Assembly: GCF_001634285.1 (NCBI RefSeq)
Contig: NZ_CP015438.1
Span: 1,252,001 to 1,316,000 of the forward strand
Origin: Anoxybacillus amylolyticus
GTDB lineage: Bacteria > Bacillota > Bacilli > Bacillales > Anoxybacillaceae
DNA: 64,000 bases
Reading direction: 5' to 3'
Each line of letters starts with the position of its first letter. Within the stretch, counting starts at the first letter, position 1. The notes below the pieces were generated by a model. It saw only the letters and a program-made list of their open reading frames with translations. It made no database searches and was not told the DNA's origin. This document shows, piece after piece, positions 25,847 to 34,787 of this stretch. The position numbers and the translations under genes are program-made.

Positions 25847-27298
25847 ATGTGGATTCCGTCGTCGTTAGCGGAAGTAGAAGCAACGATTCAAGCGACATGG
25901 GACGAAGCGCCTGATTTAGTCGTTTGCCGCTTAAACGTACAGCAGTTGAGAAAAGACGTCGTGCTTTTATATTTAGATAGCTTAGCAGACAAACATTCGA
26001 TTAATAATAACGTCTTGCAGCCCCTCCTGTTCGAGCGGTATGAAGCAAAGAGCGTAGAAGATATTGCTGTTTTAATCGGGCAAAAAAAATATACAAAGTT
26101 ATGGTCAGAAGTTGAAACAGCTGTGTTTCAAGGGGAAAGTGTGTTGTTTATTGACGGGGAACAAAAAGCGCTCATTTTAGATACGCAAGGATGGCCGCAG
26201 CGAGCGATCGCTGAGCCTCAAGTCGAATCTTCGATTAAAGGGGCGCATCAAGGGTTTATTGAAACGAGTGGGAAAAATATTGCCCTCATTCGCCGCTACC
26301 TTCCGAATCGAGAGTTAAAAATGAAAGAGATTACCGTTGGGAGACGAGGAAAAACAAAAGTAGCGCTTCTTTATTTAGAAGATGTCGCTCACCCAGAAGT
26401 GCTACAAGAATTAGAAGACCGTATTCGTAACATTGATATAGATGCGGTAGTGAATACTGGCGAATTAATGCAGCTGATTGAAGATAATCCGTTTTCGCCG
26501 TTTCCGCAATTTTTATTGACGGAACGACCGGATGCTGCTGTTAGCAATTTGTTGCAAGGGCGCATCGTTGTTGTTGTCGATCGTTCGCCAAGCGTCATGA
26601 TTGCGCCAATGTCATTTATTGCGTTTTTTCAAACGATTGATGACTATAGTACGCGATGGATGATTGCGACGTTTTTACGGCTATTGCGTGTGCTAGCGTT
26701 TTTTATCGCCATTTTTTTGCCGTCACTTTATATTGCGGCGATTTCCTTTCACTATGAACTATTGCCGCTTAATTTAATTTTAACGGTCGGAGAATCACGT
26801 GAACAAGTGCCGCTACCGCCGATGTTGGAGGCGATTTTAATGGAATTAGCGATTGAAATGTTGCGCGAAGCAGGGCTTCGTTTGCCAGAGCCAATTGGAC
26901 AAACGGTCGGGATCGTCGGCGGGGTTGTTATCGGGCAGGCGGCGGTGCAAGCAGGGCTTGTCAGCAACATTATGGTCGTTGTCGTTGCGATTACAGCAAT
27001 TGGTTCATTTATCATTCCAAATCCGGACATGTCCGAATCGGTACGGTTGATTCGCTTTCCGATGATGGTCGTGGCTTCGTTGTTTGGGGTCGTTGGCATG
27101 GCGATTGGATTGATGATTTTAGTCATCCACCTTGCCTGTCTAGAATCGCTTGGTACCCCGTTTGGCAGCCCGTTTGCCCCTGTTCGGTTTCGTGACTGGA
27201 AAGATACGGTCGTTCGGTTTCCGCTTTGGACGATGCGTAACCGCCCGCTCTCTGCCCATCCAACTCAGCTAAAACGACAAACGAACACGAGGAAATGA
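25847..27298 (+). CDS. Spore germination receptor subunit A (GerA family)
   Basis: A 483-residue GerAA-type protein. A long cytosolic N-terminal region (SSIKGAHQGFIETSGKNIALIRRYL is characteristic) is followed by a membrane domain beginning near residue 280 (MSFIAFFQTIDDYSTRWMIATFLRLLR) and a short C-terminal tail. It resides in the inner spore membrane and with B and C subunits senses germinants and acts as an ion channel. GGAGGG at 25835-25840 fits ATG 25847 better than ATG 25841. First gene of an A-B-C operon. Which of GerA/GerB/GerK it corresponds to cannot be decided. Confidence 0.9.
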   Translation: MWIPSSLAEVEATIQATWDEAPDLVVCRLNVQQLRKDVVLLYLDSLADKHSINNNVLQPLLFERYEAKSVEDIAVLIGQKKYTKLWSEVETAVFQGESVLFIDGEQKALILDTQGWPQRAIAEPQVESSIKGAHQGFIETSGKNIALIRRYLPNRELKMKEITVGRRGKTKVALLYLEDVAHPEVLQELEDRIRNIDIDAVVNTGELMQLIEDNPFSPFPQFLLTERPDAAVSNLLQGRIVVVVDRSPSVMIAPMSFIAFFQTIDDYSTRWMIATFLRLLRVLAFFIAIFLPSLYIAAISFHYELLPLNLILTVGESREQVPLPPMLEAILMELAIEMLREAGLRLPEPIGQTVGIVGGVVIGQAAVQAGLVSNIMVVVVAITAIGSFIIPNPDMSESVRLIRFPMMVVASLFGVVGMAIGLMILVIHLACLESLGTPFGSPFAPVRFRDWKDTVVRFPLWTMRNRPLSAHPTQLKRQTNTRK

Positions 27299-27301
27299 TA
27301 G

Positions 27302-28408
27302 ATGGCGATGACACGCATTCCCCAAAATGAAATTACGATTTTTCAATATGTCTTTTTTATTGTGGGGGCACAAATCGGCATCGGGATTTTGTCGCTGCCG
27401 GCAGATGTGGCAAAAGGGAGCGGAACGGACGGCTGGATTGCGATTATTTTTGGCGGAGGGATATCGATGATTGCTAGTGTAATCATCGTCTCCATCATGG
27501 AAAAACACCCAGAAGATACAATTTTTGATTTATTGCCGCGCTATTTTGGCAAATGGTTCGGGAAATTGCTATCGCTCTTGTTTTCCCTCTATGCGGCGCT
27601 TGCGGCAACAACAGTTGTTTTTACGTCGATTCATCTCGTCCAAGCATGGATTTTGCCGCAAACGTCTAACTATTGGATTATGATTTTATTTATGATTCCA
27701 GGCTTTTTAGCAGCGCGCCAGGGGGTGCGCATTCTCGGACGGTATGCGGAAATCGTGTTTTATATGACGCTTTGGATGCCGCTATTAATTGCCGTTCCAT
27801 TAAAAGACGGTCATTTGCTTCATTTATTGCCGGTCATCAAAGAAGGGTGGCTGCCGATTATAAAAACAGTGAAAAAAACAATTTTATCATTTTTAGGGTT
27901 TGAACTGGCGTTTTTGCTTTACCCATATGTGAAAGAAAAGCAGTTAGCGAAAAAAGGGATTATTATCGCCAACGGCATCTCCATGGTGGCTTTTGTATTT
28001 GTGACGCTTGTTGGTTTCGTTTTTTACAGCCCCGATGAGATTACGCAATACGTTTGGCCGACGTTGTCGTTATTAAAAACAATTGAGTTTCCGTTTATGG
28101 AGCGGTTTGAAATTATTTTTTTAGCTGCGTATTTATTTGTGTTATCGACAACAGGCATTCCGTATATTTTCACGGCTGTGTTTGGTATTGCGCACGTATT
28201 GGAACAGTCCGACCATGTGCGCGTACTTGTCATTGGCGTTGGGTTATATATTATTGTTGCGTTTTTATACACACCGACGTTTGACCATTTACAAACATTT
28301 TCTGAGTGGTGGGGAAAAATAGGAATGGTTGTTGGTTACTTTTTTCCAGTTGGTTTATGGCTATATATGAAGATACTCCAATGGTTGCGACGGGGGAAAC
28401 CGGCATGA
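27302..28408 (+). CDS. Spore germination receptor subunit B (GerAB family permease)
   Basis: A 368-residue protein with ten membrane helices of the APC-type fold. The N-terminus QYVFFIVGAQIGIGILSLP is the GerAB hallmark. It is the germinant-binding subunit in the spore inner membrane. GAGGAA at 27289-27294 precedes ATG 27302, which begins 4 bp after the A gene; its end overlaps the C gene as ATGA. Confidence 0.9.
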   Translation: MAMTRIPQNEITIFQYVFFIVGAQIGIGILSLPADVAKGSGTDGWIAIIFGGGISMIASVIIVSIMEKHPEDTIFDLLPRYFGKWFGKLLSLLFSLYAALAATTVVFTSIHLVQAWILPQTSNYWIMILFMIPGFLAARQGVRILGRYAEIVFYMTLWMPLLIAVPLKDGHLLHLLPVIKEGWLPIIKTVKKTILSFLGFELAFLLYPYVKEKQLAKKGIIIANGISMVAFVFVTLVGFVFYSPDEITQYVWPTLSLLKTIEFPFMERFEIIFLAAYLFVLSTTGIPYIFTAVFGIAHVLEQSDHVRVLVIGVGLYIIVAFLYTPTFDHLQTFSEWWGKIGMVVGYFFPVGLWLYMKILQWLRRGKPA

Positions 28409-29502
28409 AAGCTGTTGCTTTGCTGCTTTGTGGTGTGCTTTTTTTATCGGGTTGCGGCATGAATACAAGGCTTGACTCGTTAACGATGATATTAACGCTT
28501 GGTCTCGATGCAACGGACGATGGGAAGCTGCTTATGTATTCGTCAAGCCCTGTATTTAATAAAGATGCGAAAGAGCATACAGAAGTGATTGATGTGGATA
28601 CGTCATCGCTAAGAGAAGGGAGATATAAGGTCGATTTGTTTGCGTCTGGAAAAACGGTAGGTGGGAAAATACAAAACGTTGTTATCGGCAAACATCTTGC
28701 TGAAAAAAGGGCGCTGCTTCCCCTTTTAGATGTACTGTATCGGGATCCGAAAAACTCGACAACCGCTTTGCTCATCGTTTATGATGGGCCAGTGAAAGAA
28801 TTGATGGAATCAAAACAAAAAGATAAGCCGCGCTTAGCGGTAGCGATTAGAGATTTAATTGCTACAACGGCATTAGATAAACAAACGGTCAAAACAAATT
28901 TGCTTGATTTTCATCGGATGTTATTTGAAAAAGGATGCACCCCGTTTGCCACGGAGATGGGGATGAAAAATAGAAAAATGGTAGTGAAAGGCGTGGCATT
29001 ATTTAACAATAAGGGTAAGTATGTCGCCTCTATTTCAGCGAAAGACAGCCCGTTTCTTCAGCTGCTACGGGAAGAAATAAAACCCGCGATTCCATTTACG
29101 CTTCGGACGGCGGCATTGACAGGAAAAAAAGAAAATATTAGCGTGTCAATGGAACATGGCAAAGTTCGCTACCAAACAAAGTATCGTAACGGTCGATTTC
29201 AGTTTCATGTTCAAATCAATGCTGAGGTGATTATTACGGAAAAAATCGCCGATGTTGATATAAGCAAAAAACAAAAACAATTAGAAAGAATCATTGCTAA
29301 CGAGATCAAAACAAAAACGACTACACTGTTGCAAACGTTTCAACGTCATCATGTTGACCCGGTCGGTTTTGGTTTATATGCCAGGGCGTATGAATATAGC
29401 CATTGGAAAAATGTTGAAAACAACTGGGGAAAAGCGTTTGCCGCAGCAGATATTTCTGTTTCCGTAAAAGCAGATGTGATTAGCTATGGGATCATCAACT
29501 AA
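28405..29502 (+). CDS. Spore germination receptor subunit C lipoprotein (Ger(x)C family)
   Basis: A 365-residue lipoprotein. The signal peptide MKAVALLLCGVLFLSGCG carries the lipobox LSGC; the cysteine would be diacylated by Lgt, which is needed for receptor function. The rest is the Ger(x)C fold (LTLGLDATDDGKLL, VIGKHLAEK). The start ATG overlaps the B gene stop. A longer frame upstream is open but lacks a signal peptide position, so it is rejected. Confidence 0.9.
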   Translation: MKAVALLLCGVLFLSGCGMNTRLDSLTMILTLGLDATDDGKLLMYSSSPVFNKDAKEHTEVIDVDTSSLREGRYKVDLFASGKTVGGKIQNVVIGKHLAEKRALLPLLDVLYRDPKNSTTALLIVYDGPVKELMESKQKDKPRLAVAIRDLIATTALDKQTVKTNLLDFHRMLFEKGCTPFATEMGMKNRKMVVKGVALFNNKGKYVASISAKDSPFLQLLREEIKPAIPFTLRTAALTGKKENISVSMEHGKVRYQTKYRNGRFQFHVQINAEVIITEKIADVDISKKQKQLERIIANEIKTKTTTLLQTFQRHHVDPVGFGLYARAYEYSHWKNVENNWGKAFAAADISVSVKADVISYGIIN

Positions 29503-29507
29503 AGCCG

Positions 29508-29525
29508 ACAGCCGCTCGGGCTGTC
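29508..29525. terminator. Hairpin between gerC-type gene and ykyB
   Basis: GACAGCC-GCTC-GGGCTGTC between convergent genes; it also contains the ykyB stop codon. No long T-run follows on the plus strand; on the minus strand GGCTTTAGTT follows. A weak bidirectional terminator. Confidence 0.45.
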
Positions 29526-29964
29526 AGCGCTCCCCAAGCCGCTTAAATACAGGTTTCTGATATGGTCGCTTCGTTCGAGGCGGCTCATTTTTTGTCTCTG
29601 TCATTCCTGTGTATGTTTGCAGTAACGCCTTTGCTTTCGAAAGCGGCATTTTTGCTGCAGGATTGCGATAGGAACCGTTTAATGCACCAAGGTGTGGAAG
29701 TGTCGCGAAGTCTTCTTTTGTTGGAGGAATGTGAAAGTAATACTCACCGACGGCAACGAGCACATCGGACTGCTGTTGGCTATATTTCGGATTAGGTGAA
29801 AAATGAAGCCCGACTTTTTTTGCTTTTCCTTCCTCAAGCAGTTTTTCAATCGCTTTTTTCTTAAGTAAATATAGAAATGAGGGGTTTAACGCTGTTTTTG
29901 CATGGCGGTTCACCGTAAAAATCGCTTTCGCCAAATTGTCTATCGTTGGTTCTAAACGTTCCAT
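29524..29964 (-). CDS. ykyB: YkyB family protein
   Basis: A 146-residue soluble protein. TVNRHAKTALNPSFLYLLKKKAI, GLHFSPNPKYSQQQSDVLVAVGEYYFH and PHLGALNGSYRNP match my memory of B. subtilis YkyB almost word for word. Function unknown. Start ATG 29964 follows AGGAGA. In B. subtilis it follows cheV directly; here a 12-kb block separates them. Single gene on the minus strand. Confidence 0.88.
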   Translation of the reverse strand: MERLEPTIDNLAKAIFTVNRHAKTALNPSFLYLLKKKAIEKLLEEGKAKKVGLHFSPNPKYSQQQSDVLVAVGEYYFHIPPTKEDFATLPHLGALNGSYRNPAAKMPLSKAKALLQTYTGMTETKNEPPRTKRPYQKPVFKRLGER

Positions 29965-30084
29965 AGCAAATCTCCTTTTCTTTTAGCTTGTCTACTACCT
30001 TTATTATACATCATGAACATTTGTTTTCAATATTAGGTGTACGAGAATCGGGGCAAGTGCAACTGTTTTGGTGAATCTTTCGTG

Positions 30085-30093
30085 TGGTATAAT
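30085..30093 (+). promoter_or_regulatory. Extended -10 promoter of ppx-ppk
   Basis: TGGTATAAT (TG, one base, TATAAT) about 30 bp before ATG 30122. The -35 region is poor, as allowed with an extended -10. Confidence 0.5.
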
Positions 30094-30121
30094 AAAAAAA
30101 AGCGTTGAAGGAAGGACGGAC

Positions 30122-31645
30122 ATGAAAGAAAAATACGGCATTATTGATATTGGCTCAAACACGATTCGCTTAGTGATTTATGAACGACAAAAAAGCGGGC
30201 GGTTGCGCGAAATTGAAAATGTGAAAGCAGTTGCGAGGCTGCGTAATTATTTAACCGATGCGCATATATTGACAGAAGAAGGGATTTTTCTATTGTTAGA
30301 TACGCTCCGTAGCTTTCAAGAAATTACCCGCCATCATCAGCTTGAGCGAGTGAGATGTGTGGCGACCGCTACGATTCGTCAGGCAAAAAATAAGCAAGAA
30401 ATTATCGAGTTAGTAGAAAAAAATACAGATTTCCACATGCGTGTTTTAACGGGAGTAGAGGAAGCGTATTACGGCTTTTTGGCGGTCGTCAACTCGACGC
30501 CGATTACGGAAGCGATTACAGTCGACATCGGCGGTGGAAGTACGGAAGTTACCTATTATAAAGACCGAGAATTGCTTGAATCTTACAGTTTTCCGTTTGG
30601 GGCGCTGTCGCTAAGGCAAACGTTTGTGTCTGGGAACGTCCCAACAGAAGAAGAGCTAAAGCGCTTGTCGATTTATTTGACCGAGCAAATTCAGTCGCTA
30701 CCGTGGCTCTCTGAAAAAAAAGTGCCGCTTGTTTCGATGGGCGGGAGCGCGCGCAATATTGTGCAAATTCACCAGCTGATGAAGCAATACCCGTTAGCTG
30801 GTGTCCACCAATATGAAATGAAACGGAAGCATTTGTTTGACGTTCGGAAATTGTTAATGTCGTTATCGTTTGAAGAACTACAAAAGCTAGAAGGATTGTC
30901 GAAAGACCGTGCGGATTTAATTATTCCTGCGCTCGAGGTATTTTGTGCGCTGTACGATACTGTGGATGCTTCTTCCTTTGTGTTAAGCCGAAAAGGGCTA
31001 CGTGACGGTATTTTTTATGAAGAGCTGATTCAACCGTTCGGTACTCAACTATTTCCGAACGTATTACAAGAAAGTTTTTACGAATTGGCACAAGATTACG
31101 ACATCCGGTTAGATGATGTTCAGCATGTAAACCAGCTATTAGCGCAGCTTGTGGCACAAATTCGAAAGCTTAAGCTTTATCCGATTACCGAGGAAGATGT
31201 GCACGACATGAAGCAGGCGGCTCACGTCTTTTATTTAGGACAGTATATTGACGAAGAGGCAAGCAGCCAACATACGTTTTATTTGTTGGCTAACCGCACG
31301 ATCGACGGATTAATGCATAAAGACCGCGTGAAGCTTGCCTTAATCGCTTCGTATAAAAATAAACCGTTATTTAAACAATATATCGCGCCATTTTCCGATT
31401 GGTTTTCTAAAGAAGAGCAGCGGCGAATGCGGTTTATAGGTGCGCTTGTTAAATTTGCCCACAGCTTAAACGATACGAAACGAAAAATCGTTCAACATAT
31501 TACGCTGACGAAACAGCCGGGGGCGATCGTCATGGATATTATATGCACCGGCGATTTTCGTGCCGAAGAGTACCAAGCGGAAAAAAATAAAAAACAACTT
31601 GAAAAAATATGGAAGCAACCGATTGAATTACGGTTTCGACAATAA
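30122..31645 (+). CDS. ppx: Exopolyphosphatase (Ppx/GppA family)
   Basis: A 507-residue Ppx/GppA phosphatase. Both actin-fold phosphate loops are visible: YGIIDIGSNTIRLVIYE at the N-terminus and TVDIGGGSTEVTYY around residue 140. A helical HD-like C-terminal domain follows, giving the long bacterial form. It releases phosphate from polyphosphate ends, and may also hydrolyse pppGpp. GAAGGAAGG precedes ATG 30122; the earlier in-frame start at 30068 lies upstream of the promoter. It is followed by ppk after 13 bp, so synthesis and breakdown of polyphosphate are in one operon. Confidence 0.9.
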   Translation: MKEKYGIIDIGSNTIRLVIYERQKSGRLREIENVKAVARLRNYLTDAHILTEEGIFLLLDTLRSFQEITRHHQLERVRCVATATIRQAKNKQEIIELVEKNTDFHMRVLTGVEEAYYGFLAVVNSTPITEAITVDIGGGSTEVTYYKDRELLESYSFPFGALSLRQTFVSGNVPTEEELKRLSIYLTEQIQSLPWLSEKKVPLVSMGGSARNIVQIHQLMKQYPLAGVHQYEMKRKHLFDVRKLLMSLSFEELQKLEGLSKDRADLIIPALEVFCALYDTVDASSFVLSRKGLRDGIFYEELIQPFGTQLFPNVLQESFYELAQDYDIRLDDVQHVNQLLAQLVAQIRKLKLYPITEEDVHDMKQAAHVFYLGQYIDEEASSQHTFYLLANRTIDGLMHKDRVKLALIASYKNKPLFKQYIAPFSDWFSKEEQRRMRFIGALVKFAHSLNDTKRKIVQHITLTKQPGAIVMDIICTGDFRAEEYQAEKNKKQLEKIWKQPIELRFRQ

Positions 31646-31658
31646 GGCAGGGAAGACG

Positions 31659-33749
31659 ATGATAGGGCTAAATAATCCAAACTATTACAATAACCGAGAG
31701 TTAAGCTGGCTTGCGTTTAACGAGCGAGTGTTGCAAGAAGCGTTCGATGAGCGAAATCCGTTGTTGGAGCGACTCAAGTTTTTAGCGATTTTCAGTTCAA
31801 ATTTAGATGAATTTTTTATGGTGAGAGTAGCAGGGTTGAAAGACCAAGTGAAGGCAGGCTTTAATAAGCCGGAAAATAAAGCTGGATTGACGCCAAAGCA
31901 GCAGCTCAAGCGAATTTCAGAAAAAGTGCATGAACTAGTGCGCTCGCAATATCGGCTTTATAACGACGTGTTGTTGCCGATGTTGGCGGAAGAAGAGATT
32001 CAGCTTATTTCGATGGAGCAAGTAACGGACGAGCAGCGTGCATTTTTGCATGCATATTTTACAGAACAAATTTTTCCGGTATTGACGCCGATGGCGGTGG
32101 ATGCGTATCGCCCGTTTCCGATGTTGGCAAACAAAAGTTTAAATTTGGCAGTCATCCTTGACGATGACGAAGAAGATGAGGACGAGCGGTGGAAGCTTGC
32201 GCTTGTGCAAGTACCGTCCGTATTAAACCGCTTTATTCGCCTTCCGTCAGAGCAAGAAGAATTTGTCTATATTTTGCTTGAAGACGTTATTACCGCACAT
32301 ATTGACATTTTGTTTCAAGGCTATGACGTCGTTTCTGTTACTCCGTTTCGCATTACACGTAACGCAGATTTAACGATTCACGAAGAAGGGGCTCGTGATT
32401 TATTAAAAGAAATTGAAAAAGAATTGAAAAAACGAAAATGGGGTGCAGCCGTTCGCCTCGAAATGAGAAAAGATGGGTTTGACCCGTTCATTTTGCATTA
32501 TTTATTAGAGGAACTCGAAATTCACCGAAAAGATGTGTACGAAATCGACGGTCCGCTTGATTTAACGTTTTTACATCATTTCCATAAAGAGCTGGCAGCC
32601 TATAAAGAACATTTAGTATACGAAACATTGATTCCACAGCCGCCCAAAGATTTAGATTCGGACGAAGATATTTTTGAAAAGGCGGCAGAACAAGATTTGT
32701 TATTCCATCATCCGTATGAATCGTTTGAACCGGTCATTGATTTTATTGCTGATGCGGCGGACGACCCGCACGTACTCGCGATTAAACAGACGCTTTACCG
32801 TGTCAGCGGTGGTTCACCAATTATCGAAGCGTTAAAGCGTGCAGCAGAAAACGGTAAACAAGTGACCGTTCTTGTCGAATTAAAAGCGCGATTTGATGAA
32901 GAAAATAACGTCCAATGGGCAAAAGAGCTCGAGAAATCCGGGTGCCACGTCATTTATGGCATTACACATTTAAAAACGCATAGTAAAATTACGCTCATTG
33001 TCCGACAAAAACAAGGGAAAATCGAGCGGTTCGTCCATTTAGGGACAGGAAATTATAATGATGCGACAGCAAAGCTTTATACCGATTTAGGGTTTATTAC
33101 GTCCAATCGGGAAATTGGCGAAGATGCAACGAACTTTTTTAATTATTTAAGCGGATATATGGAAAAACCGGAATTTCATCATTTATCGGTGGCACCGTTC
33201 GATTTGCGTCGCGATTTTATTGACTTAATTGACAAAGAAATTCGCTTCCATCAAGAGTATGGAAATGGACGCATTATTGCGAAAATGAACGCCTTAACGG
33301 ACAAAGAATTAATTATGAAGCTGTACGAAGCGTCGCAGGCAGGGGTGTCCATCGATTTAATCGTGCGCGGCATTTGTTGTTTGCGTCCGCAAATCCGAGA
33401 AGTAAGTGACAACATTCGCGTCCGTAGCATCGTTGGTCGTTTTCTAGAGCATAGTCGTATTTATTATTTCCATCATAATGGCGAGGAGAAAGTGTTCTTA
33501 TCATCGGCCGATATGATGACGCGCAATATGGAAAAGCGGGTCGAAATTTTATGGCCAATTTTTTCCGAGCAGTTGAAAAAGCGAGTGATTAAAATGTTAT
33601 CACTTTTGCTTTCTGATAATGTGAAAGCGCGCGAGCAAGACGAGCATGGAGAGTATCATTATGTGAAAAGGAAAGAAGGAGAACTAGAAATCGATAGCCA
33701 GTTATGCTTGTTTCAGATGGCGTATCGAGTAAGGGAAGATGAAGAATGA
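31659..33749 (+). CDS. ppk: Polyphosphate kinase 1
   Basis: A 696-residue PPK1. It opens with NNRELSWLAFNERVLQEA and has the phospholipase-D-like catalytic halves: HLKTHSKITLIV with the autophosphorylated histidine near residue 440, VHLGTGNYND, and SADMMTRNMEKRVEILWPI near the end. It polymerises ATP gamma-phosphate into polyphosphate, at the membrane or in granules. The frame is open upstream through the ppx end, but GGGAAG fits ATG 31659, and the protein length is then standard. Confidence 0.93.
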   Translation: MIGLNNPNYYNNRELSWLAFNERVLQEAFDERNPLLERLKFLAIFSSNLDEFFMVRVAGLKDQVKAGFNKPENKAGLTPKQQLKRISEKVHELVRSQYRLYNDVLLPMLAEEEIQLISMEQVTDEQRAFLHAYFTEQIFPVLTPMAVDAYRPFPMLANKSLNLAVILDDDEEDEDERWKLALVQVPSVLNRFIRLPSEQEEFVYILLEDVITAHIDILFQGYDVVSVTPFRITRNADLTIHEEGARDLLKEIEKELKKRKWGAAVRLEMRKDGFDPFILHYLLEELEIHRKDVYEIDGPLDLTFLHHFHKELAAYKEHLVYETLIPQPPKDLDSDEDIFEKAAEQDLLFHHPYESFEPVIDFIADAADDPHVLAIKQTLYRVSGGSPIIEALKRAAENGKQVTVLVELKARFDEENNVQWAKELEKSGCHVIYGITHLKTHSKITLIVRQKQGKIERFVHLGTGNYNDATAKLYTDLGFITSNREIGEDATNFFNYLSGYMEKPEFHHLSVAPFDLRRDFIDLIDKEIRFHQEYGNGRIIAKMNALTDKELIMKLYEASQAGVSIDLIVRGICCLRPQIREVSDNIRVRSIVGRFLEHSRIYYFHHNGEEKVFLSSADMMTRNMEKRVEILWPIFSEQLKKRVIKMLSLLLSDNVKAREQDEHGEYHYVKRKEGELEIDSQLCLFQMAYRVREDEE

Positions 33750-33750
33750 A

Positions 33751-33772
33751 GCCGCCTTATGAAGAAGGCGGC
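33751..33772. terminator. Convergent terminator ppk / ykuE
   Basis: GCCGCCTT-ATGAAG-AAGGCGGC, with ATGTTTT after it on the plus strand. The ykuE stop codon lies inside the stem. Confidence 0.65.
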
Positions 33773-34635
33773 TCATGTTTTAATGTAAAGACGGTTAATT
33801 CGGGAGGCGTTAAAAAACGAAAAGGCATTCGGGTCGTACCGAGACCACGGTTGACGTAAAGGGTCATGTCTTGAATGTGATAAAAACCTTCGTAATATTG
33901 AACGGCAAGCGGCGGAGTAACAAGCGGACCGATAAACGGAAGCTGAATTTGCCCACCGTGGCTATGCCCAGATAGTTGCAAATGCACGGGATAACGAGCC
34001 GCTTTCGTTGCGCCGTCTGGCTCATGCAACAATAAAATCGTATATGTCGATGGAGGGATAGATTGAAACATTTTTGAGAAATCTGGTTTTCCAAGCATCA
34101 AATCGTCAGCGCCGACGATGGCAATTTTGCTCTTGTCGCCTTGTTCAATCCAAGCGTGCTTATTTACTAATATCTGAAATCCAGCTTGTTCCATAATTTT
34201 TTTGTATAAATCTGTTCCGTACCCACCGTGGTCATGGTTTCCATAAATACAAAATTTACCTAAAGGTGCGCGAATTTTTGTAAGAATTGGGGCAATGTCG
34301 TGCGAGAAACGGTATTGATTCGGTGCATCCATTAAATCCCCAGTAAATACGACGACATCTGGCGTTAGATCATTTATCCGCATGACGATGTGCCGCAGTT
34401 GGGCAAGCGAAAAATGGTAGCCGAGATGGGTATCACTAAACTGGACGATTTTTATGCCATCAAAGCTTTTCGGAATCAATGAATGACTGACTGTATGGGC
34501 GGTGACTGTTAGCCGTTTCGGCTCGATAAATCGAGCGTAATAATAGCCGAAAGAAGTAAGGGCTATTCCACCCAACAATGAAGAAATGCTTTTTTGCAAA
34601 AATGCTCTTCGCGTCATAGTAGTCACTGTTTTCAT
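33757..34635 (-). CDS. ykuE: Metallophosphoesterase YkuE, Tat-exported
   Basis: A 292-residue calcineurin-type phosphoesterase. The N-terminus has a twin-arginine signal (TRRAFLQK followed by a hydrophobic stretch), so it is exported folded; B. subtilis YkuE is a known TatAyCy substrate. Metal-binding motifs: FSDTHLG, FTGDLMD, YGNHDHGGYG, LSGHSHGGQ. It would act on phosphoester bonds at the cell wall with two metal ions. Start ATG 34635 with AAAGGA 10 nt away. Divergent from fadH. Confidence 0.92.
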   Translation of the reverse strand: MKTVTTMTRRAFLQKSISSLLGGIALTSFGYYYARFIEPKRLTVTAHTVSHSLIPKSFDGIKIVQFSDTHLGYHFSLAQLRHIVMRINDLTPDVVVFTGDLMDAPNQYRFSHDIAPILTKIRAPLGKFCIYGNHDHGGYGTDLYKKIMEQAGFQILVNKHAWIEQGDKSKIAIVGADDLMLGKPDFSKMFQSIPPSTYTILLLHEPDGATKAARYPVHLQLSGHSHGGQIQLPFIGPLVTPPLAVQYYEGFYHIQDMTLYVNRGLGTTRMPFRFLTPPELTVFTLKHEPPSS

Positions 34636-34740
34636 CTTCCCATCGTCCTTTCACAATTAGTTTTATTATAAATGGGAAAAGGGGAATAGAAAAGAAACAA
34701 ATCAGTAAAATAAATGTTAGAAAATTATGTCTATTTGTCG

Positions 34741-34746
34741 TATAAT
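34741..34746 (+). promoter_or_regulatory. -10 box of the fadH promoter
   Basis: TATAAT just before the FadR box; the -35 around 34717 (TTAGAA) is weak. The FadR box directly downstream would block the polymerase. Confidence 0.55.
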
Positions 34747-34751
34747 AAAAA

Positions 34752-34769
34752 TGAATGAGTAATCAGTCA
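34752..34769. promoter_or_regulatory. FadR operator upstream of fadH
   Basis: TGAATGAGTAATCAGTCA matches the B. subtilis FadR consensus TGAATGAMTANTCATTCA in 16 of 18 positions (7-bp arms with a 4-bp spacer, one mismatch in the right arm). In B. subtilis fadH-fadG belongs to the FadR regulon, so the location fits. FadR would leave on binding long-chain acyl-CoA. The fadR gene itself is not in this window. Confidence 0.8.
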
Positions 34770-34787
34770 TTGAAGAGGGGGAGGAAT

